Source: an uncultured Bacilli bacterium
GTDB lineage: Bacteria > Bacillota_I > Bacilli_A > RF39 > UBA660
Direction of reading: 5' to 3'
Assembly: GCA_934096235.1 (NCBI GenBank)
Contig: CAKOLO010000002.1
Coordinates: 62,001-126,000, forward strand
DNA: 64,000 nt
In this document: in pieces, positions 27,649 through 35,449 of the stretch
Layout: every line of letters begins with the position of its first letter
How positions within the stretch are numbered: the stretch's first letter is position 1
Notes under the pieces: generated by a model
Databases searched by the model: none
Told to the model about the DNA's origin: nothing
What the model saw: only the letters and a program-made list of their open reading frames with translations
Made by a program: the position numbers and the translations under genes

Positions 27649-29018
27649 ATGTATGATGGATATCAAGTATTAAGATTCGAAAATAATTACAAAAGCAAAG
27701 ATTTATATCTTATAGGAAACGAAATGAAAAATAGAATTGGAACAGGTAATTATGATTCAGAAAGAACTAAGTTCAATATTACATTTAAAGATCTTGAAAA
27801 AGAAAACTTATATCAAGATGTTAAATATAAATTAGAAAGTAGAAATATAGAATATCTTCATAAATCTAAAACAAATATATTAAATGGTGTAACAATATCT
27901 AGTGGCCCAGAATTTTTATGACTCTGGGTTTACCATTTAAAGAAACTGATAGGAAATATAAATTTGGTAAAAAAGAAGGACAAAATATTCTAGTTCCAGA
28001 TATAAAAAGTGAAAATGATATTCCAGCTGAAGTATGTAGCTTTTTTGTTGAAAGTTATGAGTTTTTAAAAAATATGGTTGGTGAAGAAAATATTGTTATG
28101 GCTCAAATACATTTTGATGAAGATACACCTCACCTACAAGCATACTTTTTACCAGTAGTTAATGAAGTAAAAAGAAAATGCTATCAAAGAGATAAAGATG
28201 GGAATTTTATAAAAGAGATAAGAAAAGATAAAAATGGAAATGATAAAGAAGTCCCTATTCTACTCAGAGATGAAAATGGTGAAATGGTGTATGAAACAGT
28301 CAAAAGTAATTTTTTAAATAATGATCAATTTTGGAAAGATTTAGGTGGTAGAAATTCTTTTTCAAATATGCAATATAAGTTTAATGAATATATGAAAGAA
28401 AAAAGTTTTAATCTTGATAGAGGTGAAATTGGCGCTAACAAAAAGCATCAAACCAAATTAGAGTATCATATAAGTGAATTAAAAGTTGAAGAAAAAGAAT
28501 TATCTAAAAACTTGAAAGATTATAAAGATAAAATTAAAGAGGCTAAAAATGTGCTAGAAAAGTCTTTAAAGGATACTAATTCAGATTTGAAAAAGAATAT
28601 TATTGGCTATAGTAAAAAAGAAGTTGAAAAGCTTATGAATGATTTCAATAAACTAGATAGACTTAATAATATAAATGAATATCAATCTGAAGACAAAGAT
28701 AGAAAAATAACTTCTTTATTTATAGAAAATAGCTTTTATAAAAACAACAAGAGACTTAATGAATTAGAAAGAGAAAGACATGAACATTATAACGAAATGT
28801 CTCAAAAAGATGAAGAGATTAAATACTATAAAGATGCTTTTAGAAAAGTTACTCGTGCTTTAGATATTATTACAAAAAGAAGACCCATGCCATATGTACA
28901 TAATTATGTATCATTTGCAGAATCTGTTATGGCTGGTGTAAAACTAAAACAAATAGATGAAGAAGCACAAAGAGAATTCGATGAAGCAAATAATAAAGGA
29001 GGAGATTTATGTCTATAA
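27649..29018 (+). pseudogene. mobV: MobV-family relaxase, split by a one-base deletion
   Basis: An N-terminal piece (27649-27921, AAGGAGG ribosome site) ends ...GVTISSGPEFL*, and the second frame from ATG 27918 continues TLGLPFKETDRKYKFG. One extra T in the five-T run at 27913-27917 would rejoin them as GPEFFMTLGLPFKE. The relaxase motif HFDEDTPHLQAYFLPV (His-rich motif III of MobV/Pre proteins) lies in the second part, followed by a coiled-coil C-terminus. Relaxases nick oriT to start mobilisation. The ATGA overlap might permit coupled synthesis of two halves, but the simplest reading is an inactivating frameshift. Confidence 0.8.
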
Positions 29019-30253
29019 GACAAGTTAAAACTAAAGAAGCTACAAAAGATGGTCGTACATGGATGGTAGATTTAACTTATAGAGATTACTTAGGAAGACC
29101 CAGAAGATATCACTCTAAAAAGTTTGCTACTAGACGTGAAGCTAAAGATCATGAAGCAGAATTTAAAATTAATATTAAAAATATTACTGAATTTAGTGAT
29201 TTAACCTTTAAAGAATTAATTGAAGAGCATTATAAATATCAAGAAGATAAAGTTAAACCTACTACTCTTTATAATTATAAAAATATGATGGTTTATTTAG
29301 AACCTTTATTAAATATAAAACTTGAATCATTTAATATTAGACATTATGAAATGTGGAGACAATATATAAATAAGCAAAAGATATCTACTAGATATAAAAA
29401 TGGTATTTATAAATATTTAAAAGCAATAATGAATTTTGGAACTAAATGGTATGATATTAATTTTATTAAAGTTTATAATAAAATGACTAATTTCACTAAT
29501 CCTAATGAAAGAAAAAGAGAAATGTTATTCTATACACCAGAAGAATTTCAAAAATTCTTATCTGTTGAAGATGATCCTAAATTTGTATGTGCATTTCAAG
29601 TATTATTCTATTGTGGATTAAGAAATGGTGAGCTTAGAGGATTAACATGGAATGATATTAACTTTAGAAAAGGTTGTTTATCTGTAAATAAAAATATTAC
29701 TAAAACACCTGATCCAAATACTGGTAAACCCTACTCTGTATTCATTCCCAAGACAATGTCTATTTACAGAACAATACCTATTCCAAATTTCTTATTAAAT
29801 TACTTAAAAGATTTATACGATGATAGTAGTAGATTTTATAATTTCAATGATAACTGGTATGTTTTTGGAGATATTGATCCATTACCAGAAACTACATTAA
29901 GAGATAGAAAAACTAAAAATGCTTTTAAAGCTGGTGTTAAAGATATAAGAGTACATGATTTTAGACATAGTTGTGCATCACTATTAATTGATAGTGGCGC
30001 TAATATAACATTAGTTGCTAAATATTTAGGGCACTCTAAAATAGATGAAACACTTAATACCTACTCTCATATGTATCAGAATAGACTTGAGAATATAGTT
30101 CAAATAATTGAGGTTCAAAATACCAAATTGTTAGAAAATAAGCAAAAAGAATTACCTGAATCAAAAGAAACAGTTATTGATTATGAAGATGCTGAATATT
30201 ATGATTATAATGAAGATTTAGATAATAAAAAAGAAGATGACCTAGTCCTTTGA
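29009..30253 (+). CDS. int: Tyrosine recombinase / integrase
   Basis: 414 aa. Residues 1-55 form an AP2-like arm-binding domain (DLTYRDYLGRPRRYHSKKF), 60-165 a SAM-like core-binding domain, and 180-365 the catalytic domain with Arg in YCGLRNGELRGL (about 204), HDFRHSCASLL (about 316-319) and the nucleophile in LNTYSHMY (about 351). All catalytic residues are present. It overlaps the relaxase gene by 10 bp and has GGAGG before its ATG. It should integrate and excise the element; its acidic C-terminal tail (residues 390-414) is unusual. Confidence 0.92.
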   Translation: MSIRQVKTKEATKDGRTWMVDLTYRDYLGRPRRYHSKKFATRREAKDHEAEFKINIKNITEFSDLTFKELIEEHYKYQEDKVKPTTLYNYKNMMVYLEPLLNIKLESFNIRHYEMWRQYINKQKISTRYKNGIYKYLKAIMNFGTKWYDINFIKVYNKMTNFTNPNERKREMLFYTPEEFQKFLSVEDDPKFVCAFQVLFYCGLRNGELRGLTWNDINFRKGCLSVNKNITKTPDPNTGKPYSVFIPKTMSIYRTIPIPNFLLNYLKDLYDDSSRFYNFNDNWYVFGDIDPLPETTLRDRKTKNAFKAGVKDIRVHDFRHSCASLLIDSGANITLVAKYLGHSKIDETLNTYSHMYQNRLENIVQIIEVQNTKLLENKQKELPESKETVIDYEDAEYYDYNEDLDNKKEDDLVL

Positions 30254-30270
30254 TGGCTAGGTCATTTTTA
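30237..30270 (+). terminator. Terminator of the integrase gene
   Basis: ATGACCTAG and CTAGGTCAT form a perfect 9-bp stem across the stop codon, followed by TTTTTATTT. It also lies just past the end of the opposing HEPN operon and could end both transcripts. Confidence 0.85.
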
Positions 30271-30741
30271 TTTAAATGTTTCTATTGTTCCTATCTTTTC
30301 GATTGTGTAATGGCTACAAGTATCTCTTAAAATTGATATTAGTTGCATAAGGGCAAACTTTATTTCTTCAAAATCCAATTCTTTTTGATCAATAGAAATT
30401 GTGCCAATATCATCTTTGACATGAAAAAGTTTGTTTCTTAACCCATCATCAGCAAAGTATTTTTGTAGAATACTGATTAAATTATCCGGGAAATAATTAT
30501 TTGAATCCTTATTAATCATTTCCATAATAGTTCTCATAGTTCCTTGCTGATAAAACTCAACATCACTTAAAGGAAGCAATTTATATATTTCTAAAACCAC
30601 CCTTTCAATTAAAGGGAACAAATAATACAATGATTCTATACTATTTTTCTTGATTGCTTCGATATCAATTTTACCTACTAAATTTATTGTTTCATCATTT
30701 TCAACTGCTTTTATTATCATTTCATAAGTGATTCTATGCAT
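30268..30741 (-). CDS. HEPN-like protein, last gene of the AbiE-HEPN operon
   Basis: A 157-aa helical protein with DDGLRNKLFHVKDD near residue 105; RNKLFH fits the HEPN R-x4-H (RNxxxH) motif. AAAGGAGGT stands 6 bp before ATG 30741. The gene overlaps its predecessor by 25 bp. No signal peptide or membrane segment. It is the fifth gene of the abiEi-abiEii operon and the third with HEPN features. RNA cleavage is inferred only from the motif. Confidence 0.6.
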   Translation of the reverse strand: MHRITYEMIIKAVENDETINLVGKIDIEAIKKNSIESLYYLFPLIERVVLEIYKLLPLSDVEFYQQGTMRTIMEMINKDSNNYFPDNLISILQKYFADDGLRNKLFHVKDDIGTISIDQKELDFEEIKFALMQLISILRDTCSHYTIEKIGTIETFK

Positions 30742-31256
30742 TCTATTACCTCCTTTATATACTTTATGTCGTTTTTACTTATTTTCTCTTCAAAAATTAA
30801 AGTAATATCTTCTTTCTTATGATTATATCTAAAATCCGTATATTCATTATAATTTACTCTATCACCATTTGAATTTCTAATAAGAGATGACCTATCTTTA
30901 ATGTTTTTGCATACTTTTTTTAATTCCGATTCTTCTGCAATGTTAAAAATAGTTTTATACATATCTGAAATTCGATGATTATATTTCACTATTTCACTCA
31001 TATCTGCAAGGCCTAACTTTAATAGTATCATTTTAAGAAATAATTCTATTAATAGTCCAAAATTATAAATTATTATTGATTTATTTTTTTCGCTATCTAA
31101 CATTCTCTTTAAATTGCTTATATTTGCTTTAACTATATTTTCATAGTTCTCTATTAATTTGTAAAACTTTGTTTTTTCATCTTCTTCGATTTTATTTATT
31201 ATTTTTTCAATGTTAGTAGATGATAAATTTATATTGGTATCAATATTATTTTGCAT
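30717..31256 (-). CDS. HEPN-like helical protein, 179 aa
   Basis: An all-helical protein in which FGLLIELFLKMILLKLGL resembles the helix that starts many HEPN domains, followed by KYNHRISDMYKTIF and FRYNHKKEDI. A clean R-x4-6-H motif is not present in the usual place; FRYNH gives only R-x2-H, so it may be an inactive HEPN-like partner. It overlaps both neighbours (11 bp before, 25 bp after) and lacks a strong ribosome site, so translation is probably coupled. Confidence 0.4.
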   Translation of the reverse strand: MQNNIDTNINLSSTNIEKIINKIEEDEKTKFYKLIENYENIVKANISNLKRMLDSEKNKSIIIYNFGLLIELFLKMILLKLGLADMSEIVKYNHRISDMYKTIFNIAEESELKKVCKNIKDRSSLIRNSNGDRVNYNEYTDFRYNHKKEDITLIFEEKISKNDIKYIKEVIECIESLMK

Positions 31257-32994
31257 TTAACAACCAACTAGCGAATACCAAACCAGAGAAAGTAATTAAT
31301 AATGGAACATTTAAATTTTCATTAATTAAAGTTCCGTGCATTGCTTTATTTCTTAAATTTGGTCCAGAATGTTCATATAAACAATAATATAAATACATAA
31401 TACCATTTCTAGCCATCTTATTATCAATATACTTATTAAATAGTAGATCTAAATTTAAAATCATATTATCAGAATACTTTATTGAATTTTTTGTTAATAT
31501 TTTATTAATATTTACTTCTATTGCTAAAATATTACCCACAATTACTTCATAATTATTGTCAGAATTATAATTAAGATCCTTTTTTAAATCTTCAATTAAT
31601 TCCGCAAATCTTTTTTCACCCAATACGCTTATTGTTATATTTTGATGCATATTAAATGTTCTAAATAAATATCTTAGCATCTCAATATAATAACCTTTAG
31701 ACATTTTATTTAATAGTTTATCGTTATTATCCTTTGTATATTTTTCACCTAAATGCTCATAATATTTTTCAAAACTATATTTATAAGCTGTAGAATAAAC
31801 ATCGTTAGTTGAATAAGTTTGAGTCTCACTATTAATAGAAAAATGTGAAATAATACTTTGCAATGCAAACTTTGAATAATACTCTATCGCATCTTCCACG
31901 CATTTATCAAAATCAATAGATGATGTGTTATAAATTCTAAATTTATTATTTGTAATTTCGTTTATAAATTGTTCAATTTGTTCATTACTAATTGTTGTAG
32001 TAGTTGAAAACTCCTGCATTCCTGAATTTATATATTTTTCATCTGATAGTAGATATCTTTTTAAGGAAAGAATATTTATAATACACTCATGGACTTTTTC
32101 TTTATAATTATTATCAAGAGCATTTATTTCTAAAACTTCCACTAGGTGGTTTTTTAAAGATTCAATTTCTGATAATGATCCAATAAAATTTTCTGTTTTA
32201 TCTTTATATTTCATACACAATTTATTAGTTTTTAAAATATAAAGATTAATTATCTTTTTAATATCTTCATCACTTAGACATTTATTACAAACTAACTTAT
32301 TAAAAATATCATTAATATCATTATATCCATGCTCTTGTTTTAAAATATTATTAATAAAATTTATGTAATAACTCTTATGCTTTAATAATTCATTATCAAA
32401 ATCAACTATAATAAAAAGATATTTATTACTTTTAAGTAATTCTTCTATAACAAGAGTTTTTTCTGTATCATTCTTAATGTTATTCATCATCTTGTGAACA
32501 ACTTCCGGTGAAATATACATATCTTTCGCTATTCCATATTTAGTTACTGTTAAATAAAATGATGAGGTGTCTGATAATAATTGTTTAAAAAAAGTTTTCA
32601 TTTTAAATTCAATCATTATTTTCTTAAATTGTTCTTCGACTTTTTTGTATTTTTTGTTACTTTTTTTATTAATTGCTATGGTGTTGTAGTAAGTTAGTAA
32701 AAAATCACCAATTATATTCTTTTGTATTTCGCAATTATTAGTAATTGCATATTTATATAGTTTAATTACATGTCTTATTATTTTTTTAGGAATAATAACA
32801 TCATAACTATTAAAAGCTGTCACTATTTTTTTATTATCATAATACAAACTATCTAATAATGATGTAAATTTATTAAATTCAATATTATATTTCTCAATTG
32901 AGTATTTCTGATTAAATCTAAAATTAAAATCTTTTCTATCTTTTTTATCATATTTATATCCACTTAAAAAATATTCATATAGCTCAATTTTCAA
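31246..32994 (-). CDS. Large HEPN-like protein with C-terminal RNxxxH motif (DUF4209-like end)
   Basis: 582 aa from TTG 32994, chosen because AGGGGGTGA ends 5 bp upstream, while GTG 33003 lies inside that ribosome site. The N-terminal 450 residues are helical and Lys/Asn-rich with no known motif. Near the end, YEHSGPNLRNKAMHGTLI carries RNKAMH, the HEPN R-x4-H motif in the GxNLRNxxxHG context seen in DUF4209-type proteins. It begins 12 bp after abiEii and overlaps the next gene. It could be an abortive-infection RNase; that is inference. Confidence 0.55.
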   Translation of the reverse strand: MKIELYEYFLSGYKYDKKDRKDFNFRFNQKYSIEKYNIEFNKFTSLLDSLYYDNKKIVTAFNSYDVIIPKKIIRHVIKLYKYAITNNCEIQKNIIGDFLLTYYNTIAINKKSNKKYKKVEEQFKKIMIEFKMKTFFKQLLSDTSSFYLTVTKYGIAKDMYISPEVVHKMMNNIKNDTEKTLVIEELLKSNKYLFIIVDFDNELLKHKSYYINFINNILKQEHGYNDINDIFNKLVCNKCLSDEDIKKIINLYILKTNKLCMKYKDKTENFIGSLSEIESLKNHLVEVLEINALDNNYKEKVHECIINILSLKRYLLSDEKYINSGMQEFSTTTTISNEQIEQFINEITNNKFRIYNTSSIDFDKCVEDAIEYYSKFALQSIISHFSINSETQTYSTNDVYSTAYKYSFEKYYEHLGEKYTKDNNDKLLNKMSKGYYIEMLRYLFRTFNMHQNITISVLGEKRFAELIEDLKKDLNYNSDNNYEVIVGNILAIEVNINKILTKNSIKYSDNMILNLDLLFNKYIDNKMARNGIMYLYYCLYEHSGPNLRNKAMHGTLINENLNVPLLITFSGLVFASWLLNAK

Positions 32995-33006
32995 TTTATT
33001 CACCCC

Positions 33007-33843
33007 CTAAGCCACTACAGGATCTCTTTGCTCCATCATTTTTACTATACAATCTAATATATCATCAAAATCTATATCTTTTGCATATTCATATTTTCTT
33101 TGATAATTTTTCCATCTTACTCTTATCAGTTCACTATCACGTAACAAATCTATAGCGACAAATGGATTACCATAATAATCTCTTTTACCGAATGTCTTTA
33201 ATAAAGCTTCGTTGAAATGTTTCTTATTAACATTTTCCCAATCTTTTGTATATATTAAATAAACATCATAAAAATCTCTCATTCTACCATTTAATTCTAC
33301 TCTACTTAAAATTGTTTCTATCTTTTCAGCTAACACTGTTTCAATATTATAAGCATACAGATCGATATAACTATCTCCTAATAATGGAATATACTTATAT
33401 CTTATTTCTTTTGGAGTAATTGGATCTCCTGTAGCTATATCGATATGAAATTTTTCTTTAACATTTTCAAGTTCAACTTGTATATCTACTCTAAATCCAC
33501 CATATTCATCTTCATCTCTTATTGGTGCTATTCCTAAATATGATAGTTTAGTATTATCATCTATTTTAATTGAAATTATTTCCTTTATCATTTTAACTAT
33601 TGTTTCTTCATTAAAATTTGCATTTCTAAAAGCAGTATCTATATCCATAGTGGTTCTATTTTCTACTCCGAATAATGTACTTAAATAAAATCCACCCTTT
33701 ATTATAAAATTTTTTCTATACTTACTTTTTGATAATCTTTCAATAAATCTATCATACATATATAATCTAAGTAATGTATTAAAATCAACATTCTTTTCTT
33801 TAGAAATATTTCTTAGTTTATCTTTTAACTGCATGCTATTCAT
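33007..33843 (-). CDS. abiEii: AbiEii-type nucleotidyltransferase toxin
   Basis: 278 aa from ATG 33843, which has GGAGG 6 bp upstream; the longer frame from 33858 would start inside that site. The nucleotidyltransferase signature is FIIKGGFYLSTLFG...RTTMDIDTAF (GG-S and DxD near residues 45-75), followed by FRVDIQVELEN and the conserved AYNIETVLAEKIETIL with RDFYDVYLI, all typical of AbiEii/AbiGii toxins of type IV toxin-antitoxin systems, some of which modify tRNA. It overlaps abiEi by 8 bp. Confidence 0.92.
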   Translation of the reverse strand: MNSMQLKDKLRNISKEKNVDFNTLLRLYMYDRFIERLSKSKYRKNFIIKGGFYLSTLFGVENRTTMDIDTAFRNANFNEETIVKMIKEIISIKIDDNTKLSYLGIAPIRDEDEYGGFRVDIQVELENVKEKFHIDIATGDPITPKEIRYKYIPLLGDSYIDLYAYNIETVLAEKIETILSRVELNGRMRDFYDVYLIYTKDWENVNKKHFNEALLKTFGKRDYYGNPFVAIDLLRDSELIRVRWKNYQRKYEYAKDIDFDDILDCIVKMMEQRDPVVA

Positions 33844-34462
33844 AAAATACCTCCACATAATCCATTACTTCTTTTTTAATACCAAGTTTTTCAGCATATT
33901 TTGATAGTTTAACTAGATCTTTATCTTTTCTTTTAACATATTCTCTAATACTATGTTTAATATGTTCTGAGTCCATTCTATTTTTTGATCTAATAATATC
34001 ACATATACATCTTTCTATATCATATGCTTTTACCTTATTTCCCATTGGAGTATCAATTTGAATTAATCCTAGTTCATAAATATCTTTATCAACATAAAAG
34101 ACATTATGATTTTTTATTTTATAATTAAAATAATTATTTGGTACCGTTATATCGTATTTATCATTTGGAGCTTTAATAGATAGTCCATGAAAATAAAGAG
34201 CAGTCATATGTGAATATATAATATTAGGAAGTTCAAGTCCAAAAACAAAATAACTATCTTCTATCTTACTTGAATCGATATAAATACCATTACCAACTTT
34301 TTCTATCATGCCTTTTTCTTTCATAATATTAAGATACATTCTATGAATTCCAAGATTAGATAGTTCTTTTGAAGTAACATATCCATTATTCATTTTCATA
34401 ATAGATTCTATAATTTCTATATTACTTTCATCTTTAAAATCTTTGATTGTCATTTTATCCAT
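33836..34462 (-). CDS. abiEi: AbiEi-type antitoxin and transcription regulator
   Basis: 208 aa from ATG 34462, with AAGGAGGA 8 bp upstream; the longer frame from 34522 runs through the promoter. Residues about 5-60 form a winged helix (IIESIMKMNNGYVTSKELSN), followed by IYIDSSKIEDSYFVFG and YSHMTALYFHGLS of the AbiEi C-terminal domain. In studied systems AbiEi represses its own operon through inverted repeats. Two palindromes lie just upstream of the promoter here. Confidence 0.9.
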   Translation of the reverse strand: MDKMTIKDFKDESNIEIIESIMKMNNGYVTSKELSNLGIHRMYLNIMKEKGMIEKVGNGIYIDSSKIEDSYFVFGLELPNIIYSHMTALYFHGLSIKAPNDKYDITVPNNYFNYKIKNHNVFYVDKDIYELGLIQIDTPMGNKVKAYDIERCICDIIRSKNRMDSEHIKHSIREYVKRKDKDLVKLSKYAEKLGIKKEVMDYVEVFYE

Positions 34463-34493
34463 ATATATCTTCCTCCTTGACAAATCTAATGAA

Positions 34494-34522
34494 ATTATAT
34501 CACTTATCATTAGTTTTGTCAA
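34494..34522 (-). promoter_or_regulatory. Consensus promoter of the AbiE-HEPN operon
   Basis: Minus strand TTGACA (34517-34522), 17-bp spacer, TATAAT (34494-34499). Both hexamers are perfect. Such a strong promoter suggests tight repression in normal growth. Confidence 0.9.
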
Positions 34523-34539
34523 ATATAATAAAAAAGTTT

Positions 34540-34596
34540 TGGAAATATTTTTCCAGAACTTAATATTTTTACCTACTTTTGGAAATTTATTTCCAA
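34540..34596. promoter_or_regulatory. Two similar palindromes upstream of the AbiE promoter
   Basis: TGGAAATATTTTTCCA (34540-34555, arms TGGAAA/TTTCCA) and TTGGAAATTTATTTCCAA (34579-34596, perfect 8-bp arms) share the core TTTTGGAAAT...TTTCCA and are 40 bp apart. They sit 17-75 bp upstream of the -35 box and are candidate operators for AbiEi or an activator. Confidence 0.5.
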
Positions 34597-34638
34597 TACT
34601 CTAAAATAATCAATTTTTATGTATTTTTTTAAATTTAC

Positions 34639-34657
34639 GTACCTAGCTTAGTACCTA
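34639..34657. repeat. GTACCTA repeat pair, right
   Basis: Direct copies of GTACCTA at 34639 and 34651 with a 12-bp period, in the same orientation and spacing as the pair at 20883/20895. Confidence 0.6.
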
Positions 34658-34694
34658 AAATAATTTAATAGGCCTCAAATCCTTTAAAATAAAC

Positions 34695-34785
34695 AAAAAT
34701 GAGGCCTTTCGGCCTCTTCAGGGGGTTTTGGTTGAATACCCATATTTTGAATCGTATGGATATTCTTGACATATTTCTATGTCAA
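34695..34785 (-). ncRNA. Candidate structured small RNA, right copy
   Basis: About 87 nt on the minus strand with all signals of an independent gene: promoter at 34790-34819, then three consecutive hairpins. H1 is TTGACATA-GAAA-TATGTCAA (34766-34785, perfect 8 bp, begins at the predicted transcription start); H2 is GAATATCCATA / TATGGGTATTC (34734-34765, 11 bp with one G-T pair); then the box CCCCCTGAA (34717-34725) and H3 GAGGCC-GAAA-GGCCTC (34701-34716) with ATTTTTG as terminator. No open frame fits. It resembles no RNA family I can name. Confidence 0.6.
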
Positions 34786-34789
34786 TATC

Positions 34790-34819
34790 ATTATATAATG
34801 TTTTAGACTTTTTTGTCAA
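34790..34819 (-). promoter_or_regulatory. Promoter of the candidate small RNA
   Basis: Minus strand TTGACA (34814-34819), 18-bp spacer, TATAAT (34790-34795). No coding sequence follows for over 300 bp, so it fits a non-coding transcript ending at the H3 terminator. Confidence 0.7.
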
Positions 34820-34836
34820 TTGAATATTTTAATTTT

Positions 34837-35400
34837 TTAATTTTTGCTGTTATTTTGAATGTAATTATAAAGTTCATTCCAAGAGTTTACTCTATCTGAA
34901 GTAGTTTCTCTTTCTTTATTTAATCTTGACGTAAAGACTGCTCCTTTGATGTTGTTTTTATTTAAAGATTCTATTGTGTCTACTCCATCATCAAACATAA
35001 AATCTATTCCTTCATCTTTACATATCTGTAACTTATATGTGTGTGATGTAATAATTTTATCATAGTTTATATCATTCTTTTTTAAATAATCTTCTACGTA
35101 TTTATATGCATCTTTGAAGTATGTATTACTTCTAGCAGTAATAAAATATATTTTATTACCTTCACTTCTTAGTTTATCTATTATTTCTTTAGCATCTTCT
35201 TTAATAGTTGCTTTATCACATATGTTTCTTGCATTTTCACTAAAGAATTCTTTTAATTCATCAGTGTCTAGTGTACCTCTTATTAATTTATAACGATCTA
35301 TTTTAACATTTGGATGTTTGTTTTCATACTCAGATACGTATGCTTCACTAGCTTCATTTGTATTAGTAAGAGTATCATCTATATCTATACCTATATTCAC
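34837..35400 (-). CDS. HAD-superfamily 5'(3')-nucleotidase-like phosphatase (NT5C family)
   Basis: 187 aa from GTG 35400, 8 bp after AAGGAG; the frame could open at GTG 35409 but that overlaps the ribosome site. HAD motif I is NIGIDIDDTLTNT (nucleophile Asp and general acid Asp), motif II IYFITARS, motif IV region IDFMFDDGVDTI. The family comprises deoxyribonucleotidases and related HAD enzymes; substrate unknown. A paralogue with the same architecture is at 60974-61552. First chromosomal gene to the right of the island. Confidence 0.8.
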   Translation of the reverse strand: MNIGIDIDDTLTNTNEASEAYVSEYENKHPNVKIDRYKLIRGTLDTDELKEFFSENARNICDKATIKEDAKEIIDKLRSEGNKIYFITARSNTYFKDAYKYVEDYLKKNDINYDKIITSHTYKLQICKDEGIDFMFDDGVDTIESLNKNNIKGAVFTSRLNKERETTSDRVNSWNELYNYIQNNSKN

Positions 35401-35449
35401 ACTTATCACTCCTTCTTATTCTTCATATATAATTATATTCTTTTTCCTA

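Larger units (their letters stand above)
27077..30265. mobile_element. Small integrative mobilisable element with MobV relaxase and tyrosine integrase
   Basis: All three genes face the plus strand, opposite to the surrounding island. The left edge, where hsdR homology stops, carries ATGACCTAG (27077-27085). The same 9 bp occur at 30237-30245 and inverted at 30257-30265, at the end of the integrase gene. The size is about 3.2 kb if these are the limits, but the right end is not certain because hsdR does not resume there. Confidence 0.6.

Noticed and set aside
10036..34725. CRISPR array or cas genes in the defence island
   Set aside because: No regularly spaced repeats and no Cas-like proteins were seen; the GTACCTA and TGCCGGAT repeats have only two or three copies each.
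10036..34725. Prophage
   Set aside because: No capsid, terminase, portal, tail or lysis genes; the only phage-like gene is a tyrosine integrase paired with a relaxase.
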